In this document: one piece after another, positions 1 through 9,592 of the stretch | Numbering within the stretch: position 1 is the stretch's first letter | How the letters are laid out: each line of letters opens with the position of its first letter | Origin: Hysterangium stoloniferum | Lineage: Eukaryota; Basidiomycota; Agaricomycetes; Hysterangiales; Hysterangiaceae | Reading direction: 5' to 3' | Assembly (NCBI GenBank): GCA_015178975.1 | Contig: WHVD01000026.1 | Span: 744,001 to 808,000 of the forward strand | DNA: 64,000 bases | The notes under the pieces: model-generated | Told to the model about the DNA's origin: nothing | The model's input: the letters and a program-made list of their open reading frames with translations, nothing else | The model's database searches: none | Program-made: the position numbers and the translations under genes

Positions 1-165
1 CAAAAGGGTGATGTCAAAGTTATTCTACCAGTGTTTGTAGATGATATGACTATTGCATCCAAATCTAAGGAGGCTATCAAGAAGGTCAAAGATGATCTGA
101 AGTGCCACTTCAAACTGCATTATCTTGGTCCAATTACTTACTTATTGGGTTCACCATTTAAGAAT
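1..165 (+). pseudogene. Ty1/copia reverse transcriptase fragment, inverted piece
   Basis: The frame opened by base 1 is open from the window edge and reads a copia reverse transcriptase segment with the active-site block FVDDM (about bases 34-48), followed by a KSKE-rich helix and the LGPITYLLG block typical just downstream of the catalytic centre. At about base 165 the homology stops. The adjoining sequence (166-288) is also copia RT but on the opposite strand and from an earlier part of the protein (ISSPFLNGE). The fragment therefore belongs to an inverted piece of a copia element. It is truncated and has no function on its own. Confidence 0.8.
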
Positions 166-288
166 GGTGAAGAGATATCTACACTCTCAAGTTCCATATC
201 ATCTAGTGCAGCCAGTGCTAGAACAGCATACAAAGTAGCCCATTTGGCAGTTGGAGCAAAGGTATCAGTGAAGTCAAAACCTGGTTGC
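166..288 (-). pseudogene. Ty1/copia reverse transcriptase, continuation of the element at 2244-4764
   Basis: On the minus strand this stretch reads PGFDFTDTFAPTAKWATLYAVLALAALDDMELESVDISSPFLNGE, split here as PGFDFTDTFAPTAKW, then ATLYAVLALAALDD, then MELESVDISSPFLNGE. It is the RT segment that normally follows the KACLVAKGYAQQ block. That block lies at 2244-2400, so the two pieces are one copia gene separated by the LTR inserted at 289-2243. The 5-bp duplication GTTGC occurs on both sides of that insertion. Confidence 0.8.
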
Positions 289-435
289 TGTTAGGATACA
301 CACACAGGGCGGGTCTCCAGAGAAACCCGCAGGATATCCGGTAGGAGTTGGCTTCAGCTTATAGGCTGCACCCTCACTAGATCGTGTTGTCCAATTTCGA
401 ACAGGTGGACGGGAATCCCGGGGAGTCTGGGTGGG

Positions 436-1569
436 TGTTACGACCGGACAATCCCGCTGGACTCTGGGCACTAACCTGTACGCCCCCACGCGCTACAAGC
501 ACCAATCGTCTGTTTATAGGTTTTCCCGCCCGGACTCCGTTACGTCAAGACTAGTTACGTTTAACCTCAATATGACACATATCAGTCACCGGACTTCCCC
601 CGGACTCTGTCTCTGTCTATGTCCGTCTTCATCCCACACATCAGTCACCGGACCCCACTTAGAATCCCGTCACCGCTCTAATCGAGCCCCATTCCCATTT
701 TAGTCAAATGACCTGTCACAATTTAGGACTCTGCTCCCGCTCCATTTCCCATTATGGGTTATGCTTTGTCATGATTCGGACTCCACTCCATTCTGTTCCG
801 TTCCTAACACCAATTTGGTGTTTACTATTCCCGTTTCATGTTTTGTTAGTTTCGTTTCACCATTACTGGATTTGGTATGTCATTCACTCCATGGTCTATA
901 TAAACTGGCAGATGTTGTACATACAATCCAGTCAGAAAATTAGCTTAGATTCCCCCCAGTAATCTAATAACATTTTCCGCTCTAAAAACCTTACTTGATT
1001 CACATCGCTTGCACTAGTCGGAGCCCACGGGCTCCGGCGCATCTACCTCTCTCAACCAACTCAACTCACGACCCACAACCCCCGACTTATGACCCACAAC
1101 CCCCGACGTATGACCCACAACCCCCGACTTACGACCCACGACCCCCGACGTACGACCCACGACCCCCGACTTACGACCCACGACCCCCGACTTACGACCC
1201 ACGACCCCCGACTTACAACCCACGACCCCCGACTTACAACCCACGACCCCCGACTTACAACCCACGACCCCCGACTTACAACCCACGACCCCCGACTTAC
1301 AACCCACGACCCCAAATTACGACCCACGACCCCCAACTTACAACCCCCGACCCCCGACTTACAACCCACGACCCCCGACTTACAACCCACGACCCCCGAC
1401 TTACAACCTACAACCCACGAACCCCGCCCGGACTCCCCAGGATCCCCGTCCGTCCATTTGAAATTGGACAACACGATCTAGTGAGGGTGCAGCCTATAAG
1501 CTGAAGCCAAGTCCTACCGGATATCCCGCAGGTTTCTCCGGAAACCCGGCCTGTGTGTGTATCCTAACA
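436..1569 (+). mobile_element. Family-A LTR nested, inverted, inside another family-A LTR
   Basis: The element runs from TGTTACGACCGG at 436 to CTAACA at 1569. The flanks GTGGG (431-435) and GCGGG (1570-1574) look like a 5-bp TSD with one mismatch, and joining them restores the GGGCGGG sequence seen in uninterrupted family-A copies. It is longer than its relatives (1134 versus about 810 bp) because an internal GACCC-rich stretch has expanded into a 21-bp minisatellite. The CAGC-N6-GCTG motif lies at 1483-1508. Confidence 0.75.
1064..1425 (+). repeat. 21-bp GC-rich minisatellite, about 16 units
   Basis: Tandem units of ACGACCCACGACCCCCGACTT type, 21 bp each, slightly degenerate at both ends. 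The unit length is a multiple of three and no register contains a stop, so several frames stay open on both strands (for example repeated YDPRPPT or GSWVVSR). These are not considered genes. The array grew from short GACCC/CGACCT repeats that other family-A LTRs carry at the same place (for example 38040-38090). Confidence 0.9.
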
Positions 1570-2201
1570 GCGGGGTTCGTGGATCATAGGTCATAGGTCG
1601 GAGGTCGTGGGTCATGAGTCGAGATAGTTGAGAGAGGTAGATGCGCCGGAGCCCGTGGGCTCTGACTAGTGAGAGCGATGTGAATCAAGCAAGGGTTTAG
1701 AGCAGCCAATGGATTAGATTACTGGGGGGAATCTAAGCTAATTTTCTGACTGGATTGTATGTACAACATCTGCCAGTTTAAATAGACCGTGGAGTAAATG
1801 TCATACCGAATCCAGTAATAATGAAACGAAGCAAGCAAAACATAAAACGGGAATAGTAAACACCAAATTGGTGTTAGGAACGGGACGGAACGGAGCGGAA
1901 TCCAAATTGTGACAAAGCATAACCCATAACGGGAAATGGAGTGGGAGCGGAGTCCAAATCGTGACAGGTCATTTGACTAAAACGGGAACAGGGCTCACTT
2001 AGAGTGGTGACGGGATTCTGAGCGGGGTCCGGTGACTGATGCATGGGATGAAGATGGACATAGACAGGGACGGAGTCTGGGGGAAGTCCGGTGACTGATA
2101 TGTGTCATAATGAGGTCAAACGTAACAAGTCTTGACATACGGAGTCCAGGCAGGAAATCCTATAAACAGACAATTGGTGCATGTAGGGTGTGGTGGTGTA
2201 C

Positions 2202-2397
2202 AAGTTAGTGCCTGGAGTCCGGCGGGATTGTCCGGTCGTAACAGTTGCTGTGCATAGCCTTTGGCAACAAGACAGGCTTTGAACTTGTCAATTGACCCCA
2301 AGTTAGTGCCCAGAGTTTGGTGGGATTGTCTGGTCGTAACAGTTGCTGTGCATAGCCTTTGGCAACAAGACAGGCTTTGAACTTGTCAATTGACCCA
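2202..2397. repeat. Two-copy 98-bp tandem duplication across an LTR/host junction
   Basis: Bases 2202-2299 and 2300-2397 are direct copies. Each holds the terminal about 40 bp of the family-A LTR, the GTTGC TSD and about 50 bp of the copia RT gene. The duplication must be younger than the LTR insertion. In the LTR part the right copy carries TpG or TpT where the left copy has CpG or CC, while the RT part is nearly identical. Confidence 0.85.
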
Positions 2398-4764
2398 TCC
2401 TTTTTATGCTTAATGACAAATACCCAACGAAAGCCAATAGCTTTACAATCCTTAGGTAATTTGGCAAGACGAAATGTGCCATTTTCAAGTAAAGATTGCA
2501 TTTCAGCATATACAGCATCATACCACTTGTCAGCATCAGGACTTTGTAAGGCCTCTTTGAGAGTTCTAGGTGCATTATCATTAGCACTAACCTTGTAGGC
2601 AAACTCAAAAGCCTCATCCACTGAGATATAAATATCTCCTTCACTGGCAGCTAGGGCTTCTTCCTCTGACTCAGCTGGATGGCTGGAAGTTGGGACAGGA
2701 TCCTTTGCTTCATCACTGGACTCAACTATAGGAGTAGATTCCCTATAGTTATGAATCTTGGTAGGGTCAACTTGCCAAAATGGCTTCGGGAGGACCTCTG
2801 TTTCTGGATGGATTGCGATGTGGTTGAGGAGGAGGAGGAGGACTTGGTGAATGTTCAGAATTTGAATTAGAGCTGGAGCTAGAATCAGGAGCCAAAGCAT
2901 TATGCTCATCATCTCCCACCTGATTTGGTTTCTGTGGAGCTCCCACCTGAGTAGACCTAGAGGGTCGAGGAATAAACATCAATGAATTGTTGGTGATTAG
3001 GAATAGGAGGTGTAGGAGGTGTGGGAGGTGTGGCTGGCTTGGACAAGCCTGGCAGGACTCTCTCATCAAAGACAGCATTATTACTGATAATAGTCTTCTT
3101 AATCAGTGGATTGTAAAACAACCAACCCTTATAGTCTGGAGGATATCCAATGAAGATACATTTCTGTGTGTGAGAGCCAAGTCCTACACATTGGTCTTTT
3201 TGCACATGTATATAGGCAGTGCTTCCAAATACCCTAAGATGTGACACATCTGGCTTTTTGCCATGAAAGACAGTATGAGGCACAGAGTGTTTGAGAGCAA
3301 TAGTAGGTGAGTGATTGTGATAGTAATAACAGCATGTCCCAGAATGAGGGAGGGAGGTGGGACTCAGTCATAATTGAAGTAGCCCCTTCTTCCAATGTCC
3401 TATTGAAAAGTTCAGCAACACCATTTTGATGTGGTTCATTTTGCACAGTATGCTGCCAGCTAATACTGACAATAGAAAGAAAGGTGTCAAACTCCTTGGA
3501 CATATATTCCCCACCCTTGTCATCTCTAAATATCTTGATCTTCTGACCAAATAAGTTCTCAACTCTGGCCTTGTATTACTTCAATGCCTGAAATGCATCA
3601 CTTTTATGTTTGAGCAATGCAATGGCAGCATAGCGTGAGGTATCATCAATGAAAGTGACCCAGTAGCAAAACCATTCTACAGTTTGTGTGGGCAGAGGAC
3701 CATGAATATCACTGTGAATCAGTGCAAGTGATTTAGTGTAGCATGTTGTTTCTATCTTATTAACCACTCTGTTCTATTTCCCAGCCAAACAAGGTTCACA
3801 AATAGGATCAGGAGAAGTGTATGAGTCAATTTTAATCCCAGTGACCAAATCACCTTTGAGAAGCTTCTGTACATCAGCATCATTGAGATGATTGAAACAA
3901 TGATGCCAAAGTGTTGAGTCTAGTGGACAGGTGGTAACCAGACCAGCATAATCTGTCATAGGTACTGTAATTCCATTTAAATAGGCCTGGTTATGTTCAT
4001 TGACTGACAGTGAAATACAAGACCTTCTTCTGATAAAAAGACATAGTGGAACCAAAGATGGAGACATGGAAGTTCTTTTTCTTTGTTAAATACAAGACAG
4101 AGAAAAGGTTACTAGTAAGATGTGGAACGTGGAGAACTCTTTCAAACTCTATTATTACATTTCCTTTGCCTTTAGGCTTGAACTGCACAGCTCCTATCCC
4201 TGCAGACATAATTATGTGTCCATTTGCAACTGGGATAGGAATTTGAAATAGCTTATAACTTGAAAACCAGTGACAATGTGGAGTCATGTGCAAAGAAGCA
4301 CCTGTATCAGCAGTCCAGTCAGAACTAGCATGGACAAGGAGAGCACAAGATAGATCAGAAACATCAAGAATGAAAGCACTTGCATTTCCAGCAGACTCTG
4401 GCTGTTTTTCTGCTGATGCTTTGTCAGAGACATCAGTATCAGCTTTGGCTGCCTTTCCCTTTTTATGCTCCTTCTTCCTCTCCTCTAGTTGGTCCAGTGC
4501 CTTCTTCTGTGCCCATTTATAGAAAGTACAATCATCTTGTATATGAGAGGGATGCTTGCAGAAGGTGCAAATGGAATTATCTGAAGATGTGCTTGGAGGG
4601 TTTGATACAATTCTATTGGCTGCTTCCAAACTCCTGGCAGACTGCAGACTCTCTTGTGATACAAAGTGAGTTTTGACATCAGGGGATGTGAAGGGCCCAA
4701 AAATAGAATTGGGAGTGATGGAAAGTGATTTGGAGCATGGGAATATCCTTCCTTTTATGGACAC
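2244..4764 (-). pseudogene. Ty1/copia gag-pol polyprotein, degenerate
   Basis: Read from 4764 down, the domains come in copia order. First is a gag zinc knuckle CTFCKHPSHIQDDC (about 4576-4535). Next is an aspartic protease site DTGAS (about 4315), then the GAG-pre-integrase domain with a WHHCFNHL block (about 3900). The integrase core follows, with HSDIHGPLP and FIDDTSRY (about 3735-3630) and the QNGVAELFNRTLEE glutamate block (about 3410). An SHLRVFGSTAYIHV region comes next (about 3240), and then the RT start with FRWVFVIKHKKDG and KACLVAKGYAQ (about 2440-2350). Several frame changes break the gene (near 4070, 3570, 3300 and 2960), so it cannot give one polyprotein. The 5' end of gag is missing or unrecognisable. 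Confidence 0.9.
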
Positions 4765-5540
4765 AGGAAATATCCAAAGAACTGACTAAATTTGGCCACA
4801 AACCACAGAGATATGACCAAAAATAAAATCCAAATGCAATGTAGGGTGTTTTGGATAGTAGAAGTCATCAGAAAAGATATGGGAAGTGATAGACTGCACA
4901 GATTTCCAGGAATACCAACAGCTAACCATAGTGAGCCCAGATTGTAATGTTCATGAAATATTCTGTGGAGCTGAGATTGTTTATTAGCCAGAAGATGGAG
5001 TCTATGAGTGGGTCATTGGTGAAGATGTGTCCCACAATTATGATACATAATCCCATTCCTATAATGAATAAGTATGGACAATATATTGTATGTTACATGA
5101 TGTAAATTCTATCCACAGTCACAACCACAGTTTAATTGCTTTTGAATACCAGCATCTCTGGTCTGAGGTCAAATGACAATATCACAGTCAGGATTTTGGG
5201 AATGTATGATTCCATCACCTATAGTAGATAACAACTGGATGTACTGGTTTAAAAGCTGGGGCCCATAACCTATTAAAACAGTTGAATAAGGCTTTGTAGA
5301 ACACCCTGTGAGACTGTGTGATTGGAAAGTAAACACTAAGGAGACTTTCCCACACCCACAGCAGAGTATTCTACTGGGTGCTTATCTAAGCACATAGGAG
5401 TTACCAAACTAAGTAACTCACTAAATACTGCACCTACAGTGCTGGGAAAAATACTACAAATATGAGAAAAATATAGGGAGAAATATAGATAACATAATAG
5501 ACTATATTAGAGCTGTAGTATCATACTCTAACACCCTATA
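4765..5540. other. No gene; possible gag remnant, otherwise unexplained
   Basis: The first about 250 bases may be decayed copia gag upstream of the zinc knuckle, but no continuous frame is left. Bases 5030-5540 are AT-rich and show no coding motif, no clear terminal repeat and no similarity that I can see to other parts of the window. Confidence 0.5.
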
Positions 5541-6112
5541 CCATCAAAGATCCACTACCAAACTTCAGGGTTCCCTCCACCAGCCCGTCACTCAAGCCTA
5601 CCCCTGCCTTTTTTCACACCCACTTCCTACAGTACCATGTGATCCCAGCCTATTGATTTGTGTTTCATCAGACCACACCACCTTCTTCCAGTCCTCCACA
5701 GTCCAATCCTGATATGCCAATGCAAAGTCCATCCTCTCCTTCCTATGCTTCTTAGAAAGAAGAAGCCTTTTCTCCTTTACCACAGGCTTCATCCCAGCTG
5801 CCTTGATTCCATGAGACACTGTTTGAGGATGGAGTGACTGGTTGATGATAGTGCAAAGTGCATTTGTTGCATCTACAGCTGTATAAGCCTTCCCAGAGCT
5901 GATAAGGTGTTGTGTGAAATAGATGTTGGCTGAAGAGAGTTTGGAAGGGTGACCACCAGAGGACTTGGGAAGGTGGGAACAATGTTTAGAGTGAAGTCTA
6001 GAGCTAGTAGCAAAGCCATAGCCAGTGGAAACTGAAATATGTTTGGCAGAATGGCCAGCATCAAGTAGAGAAAGGATCCCATGCTGGGCAGCAGGAGAAA
6101 GGGGATGCATAG
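5541..6112 (-). pseudogene. Tc1/mariner transposase, N-terminal half only
   Basis: The frame starts at 6110 and encodes a helix-turn-helix region (LSLLDAGHSAKHISVSTGYG), a GGHPSKLS linker, a second DNA-binding helix set (TVSHGIKAAGMKPVVK) and the first catalytic aspartate in WSDETQINRLGS. The C-terminal half with the second Asp and the Glu is gone. The sequence closely resembles the relic at 8318-8794, so both come from the same family. I found no terminal inverted repeats around it. Confidence 0.85.
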
Positions 6113-6476
6113 TTGGAATTAGAAGGATGTTAGCTGTGAAAGGCCTACAAGTTACACACCCACCTTCCTGTTGATGGGATGCCTTTCAAAAGGAATGTCC
6201 CACATTCTGAGTGGGCAAGACTCTGTTATCCCTAGGGAACTGTCAGACAGCCCCATGCATGATCAATGAATCGTGGAGCTAGTCAATCATTGACCAATGG
6301 TGCAAGATTCAATTATATAGACCGAAGAGACCCAAGTCTAAGCTTATAATAAGAGGTGAAGACCTGCAGAAGAAATGGGATTACATATGTCCTAGTTGAT
6401 CCACATCCTTGGAACTGGTAAAAGTCAAAGGAAGCAGAAGGAAGCTCATCCAAAGATGAATCATATTATTTTAGGT
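6113..6476. other. No feature recognised
   Basis: About 360 bases between a transposase relic and a family-C LTR fragment. No open frame with recognisable motifs and no repeat seen. Confidence 0.5.
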
Positions 6477-6962
6477 TGTTAAGTTCCAGATCTGGTCATA
6501 CTTTCCAGTGGATATTCCAGACACTATCCATAAATAGTCCATGGAGTTCCAGGGAATTGGTTTCAGGAGTATCAGAATATTCCCAGGTTTGAGGTGGACT
6601 TGGCTTCAGCTTACATGCTACACCCTCATATGTACACTCATTTGTCCATATTTCAGAGGGCTGATATATGCCAGAGAGCTTATGGATATTTGGAGTTCCA
6701 AAGAGTTCTGGATATTAAGCATACAGAAAGAACAAAGGAGGAGATGAGATTGAGACTAATTTGAGACTAATTTGAGACTAATTTGAGATACAAACTGGAG
6801 AGTAAGTACATGACTATGGAAGACTATACATATAGTTGTTCCAATAATCATATAATAACAAGTCAGATAAATGAGGACCAAGGATGGGGACAGATTAGGG
6901 AATAATGGCTGGAACATAAACAAACAAATGAACATCTGTCAACCAGTCAGTTACCAAATGTA
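6477..6962 (-). mobile_element. Family-C LTR, 3' part
   Basis: On the minus strand this piece ends in CTTAACA at 6477 and carries the conserved CAGC-type motif at 6603-6627. It matches the family-C copies at 52055-53181, 57736-58418 and 41800-42470. It is cut at 6963 by a family-B LTR. The rest of family C does not resume after that insertion. Confidence 0.65.
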
Positions 6963-7542
6963 TGTTAAGAACTGGCACAGGAGGTTTGGAGAACTGATGG
7001 AGACTGAATGGAAGGACTTGGCTTCAGCTTATGTATGTGCTGCACCCTCACAAAGGTACCATCAAATGTCCTTAAATTTCAAATGTATAGAGTAATACTC
7101 AGCGATCGGAAACCAAGCCATAAGCAAACAGTCAGAAACTGAAGTGACGAATATTGAAGTTGAGGTCAAAGTCATAAATGTAGGTTGGGTCGTGAAATCA
7201 GATGGCATTGGAATGCAGAGGTCATGAAATCAGATGGCAGAGTCAGAGACTAGAGGTGTACCTAAGTCGATATTCTGATTGCTTTGTAGCTACATTACAG
7301 CTGGGTTCATATACAGGCTATTGGCATCGACATACTAATTAGGGGGAAAGTGGAAGTGTCCAATGGTGACAAATAAACTTGACTAAGAATGGAAAGGCTA
7401 CAATAAAGTCAAGAGGCCGTGATCAACCAAAGGTGGTAACTACAAAAAAGGAAATGGTCCATGAGTTACAGATATATATATGGGCATGTGATGAAATGGA
7501 TCATCAAAAGGATAAAAGGACACATCAAAGTATAACCAGATA

Positions 7543-9141
7543 CAGTGACTTACAAAATGTATCCAATGTTTTTCCATTTCAACTTGTATAACTTATACCC
7601 CAGTAGATAAAATCATAAAAATCACCAAGATATTTGCCAACATGCTCTATCATGTATAGTCCAAGGCACCATAAGTTAATTATGTAATATCCATATATGG
7701 TAACAATATGAATATTTTAATAGAGAGGGGTCATTGGATACCTTTTGTCACTGACAAGATTAGGCAGGAAATTACTTGTATTTAGTACTTGGTATAGCCA
7801 CCCTTTGCCTTTAATACATCTGCAACCCTCCTAGGCATACTTTCAATCAACTCCTGGCACACCTTTGCATTAATCTTGTACCATTCCTCCACTACCCTCT
7901 CCCAAAGCTCTTCCATCTCCTGGGATGCATTCTCATACCCTGCCAACCTCCTCTTCAGGTGATTCCATAAGTGTTCAATGGGATCCAGGTCAAGAGACTG
8001 TGCTGGCCATGAGATACCCCTGAAACCATTTTCTTGGAACCAATTCTGGGCCTTCTTGCAGGTATGCTTGGGGTCATTATCCTACTGGAGATGACATCAT
8101 CTGCAGATTTACCATAATCCCTGAGGCTGGCTTACAGGTCATACTCTAGAATCTGTATGTAGAGATCCCCATCCATCCTTCCATCAATCTTGCATATATA
8201 ACCAACCCCTCCCTACAGCATGCACCTCCATATCATCAAAGATCCACACCAAACTTCAGGGTTCTCTCAACCAGCCTGTCACTCAAGCGCTCCCCTGCCT
8301 TTTTCCACACCCACTTCCTACCATCTGACCCCAGCCAATTGATTTGTCTCATCAGACCACACCACTGTCTTCCAGTCCTCCACAGTCCAATTCTGATGTA
8401 TCAAAGCAAAGTCCATCCTCTCCTTCCTATGCTTCTTAGAAAGAAGAGGCCTTTTCTTCTTTACCACAGGCTTCATCCCAGCTGCCTTGAGTCCATGATG
8501 TACTGTTTGAGGATTGAGTGACTGGTTGGTGATAGTGCAAAGTGCCCTTGTTGCATCTACAGCTGTATCAGCCTTTCCAGAGCTGATAAGATGTTGTACA
8601 AAACAGATGTTGGCCGTAGAGAGTTTGGAAGGATGACCACCAGAGGACTTAGAAAGGTGGGAATGATGTTTAGAGTGAAGTCTAGAGATAGTAGCAAAGT
8701 TATATCCAGTAGAAACTGAAATATGTTTGGGAGAATGGCCAGCATCAAATAGAGAAAGGATCTCATGCTGGACAGCAGGGGACAGAGGATCCATAGTTGA
8801 AATTAGAAGAATCTTAGCTGTGAGAGCCCTTCTTCTTATACTTTAGCACAGCATGATCACATGACATGTTGAAAAATATAAACAAGTGCAAACAATCAAC
8901 ATTGTCATATGATTTTCATGCAAAAGCCTGTCAGTGACAAAAGGTATCCAATGACCCCTCTCTATTAAAATATTCATATTGTTACCATATATGGATATTA
9001 CATAATTACCTTATGGTTCCTTGGACTATACATGATAGAGCATTTGGCAAATATTTTGGTGATTTGTATGATTTTATCTACTGGGGTATAAGCTATACAA
9101 GCTGAAACCGCAAAACATTGGATACATTTTTTAAGTCACTG
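7543..9141 (-). mobile_element. Tc1/mariner transposon with about 225-bp inverted repeats, degenerate
   Basis: The element is 1599 bp, with ends CAGTGACTTA and AAGTCACTG and a TA dinucleotide on each side (7541-7542 and 9142-9143), the classical mariner target. The terminal inverted repeats are long, roughly 7543-7772 and 8933-9141, and both contain the block ATATGGATATTACATAAT. It is inserted in a family-B LTR. Confidence 0.9.
7775..8794 (-). pseudogene. Tc1/mariner transposase, frameshifted
   Basis: The N-terminal half (8794-8318) has the helix-turn-helix domains and the first catalytic block VWSDET. Downstream, in other frames, follow the QDNDPKHT-like region (about 8080), the SLDLDPIEHLWNHLKRRLAG block (about 8010-7940) and the C-terminal ESMPRRVADVLKAKGGY end (about 7855-7790). 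At least one frameshift lies just after WSDET (about 8340). The family's normal length is about 340 residues. The gene is nearly full in extent but cannot be translated as one protein. Confidence 0.85.
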
Positions 9142-9394
9142 TAGTATGAGTATAACTTGACAGGGTTCTAAGTGGTGTTGATCACCATGAAAGTATACAT
9201 CGGTGTCGGGTATACTGACAGTTGCCAATACAAGGAAATGAATGATAACTTGGTGTTGTAAGCTGGTAGTATCATCAGTTACCTTCAGGTTGCGACATGG
9301 TTGTAACACTGGTCATCAATAGAGATTATCTTAATAAATACCATTTCTCTCTGAAATAATTCAGGCAAAGAGATTGAATTAAAAATCCTAGAGA

Positions 9395-9592
9395 ATTAAA
9401 CCATGATGAAGAGGAGTATGAGGTCAAAGCAATTGTTGGACATTTAAAACCTCAAAACCAGTTACTCCTTAGAGTTTGATGGAAGGGCTACAGACCAGAA
9501 GAGGATTCATGGCTGAATAGCATCAATCTTCAAAATGCCCCTGCACTCTTGAGAGCATACAAGTCACTTTACAGAATCTAGCAGGATGTATG
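9395..9592 (+). pseudogene. Chromodomain scrap of a Ty3/gypsy (chromovirus) polyprotein
   Basis: The frame reads EEYEVKAIVGHL..LLLRV-stop-WKGYRPEEDSWL..INLQNAPALLRAYKSLYRI and then a stop. This is the C-terminal chromodomain of a chromovirus integrase (EYEVE..I...R, WKGY, EEDSWL). The in-frame TGA directly before WKGY shows decay. The integrase that should lie upstream is absent, and the family-B LTR sits there instead. Confidence 0.8.

Larger units (their letters stand above)
289..2243 (-). mobile_element. Solo LTR, family A (outer copy), interrupted by an inverted family-A LTR
   Basis: On the minus strand this is one family-A LTR made of 2243-1570 plus 435-289. It starts TGTTACGACCGG and ends GTATCCTAACA, so it has TG...CA ends. 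It is flanked by a perfect 5-bp TSD, GTTGC at 284-288 and 2244-2248, inside a copia RT gene. Another family-A LTR (436-1569) sits inside it in the opposite orientation. No internal coding region accompanies it, so it is a solo LTR. Intact relatives lie at 37891-38697 and 51235-52054. Confidence 0.85.
6963..9308 (-). mobile_element. Family-B LTR interrupted by a mariner element
   Basis: Plus-strand ends are TGTTAAGAAC (6963) and TTGTAACA (9308). Both match the solo LTR at 45453-46196, and the interior agrees on both sides of the mariner inserted at 7543-9141. The flanking pentamers (ATGTA and CTGGT) do not match, so this copy has either lost one flank or formed by recombination. The conserved LTR motif is at 7021-7049 and carries a 4-base insertion in its loop. 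Confidence 0.75.

Noticed and set aside
995..1504. Long frames on both strands with YDPRPPT or GSWVVSR repeats
   Set aside because: They come from a 21-bp minisatellite inside an LTR. Open frames in several registers on both strands are expected from the unit length alone.
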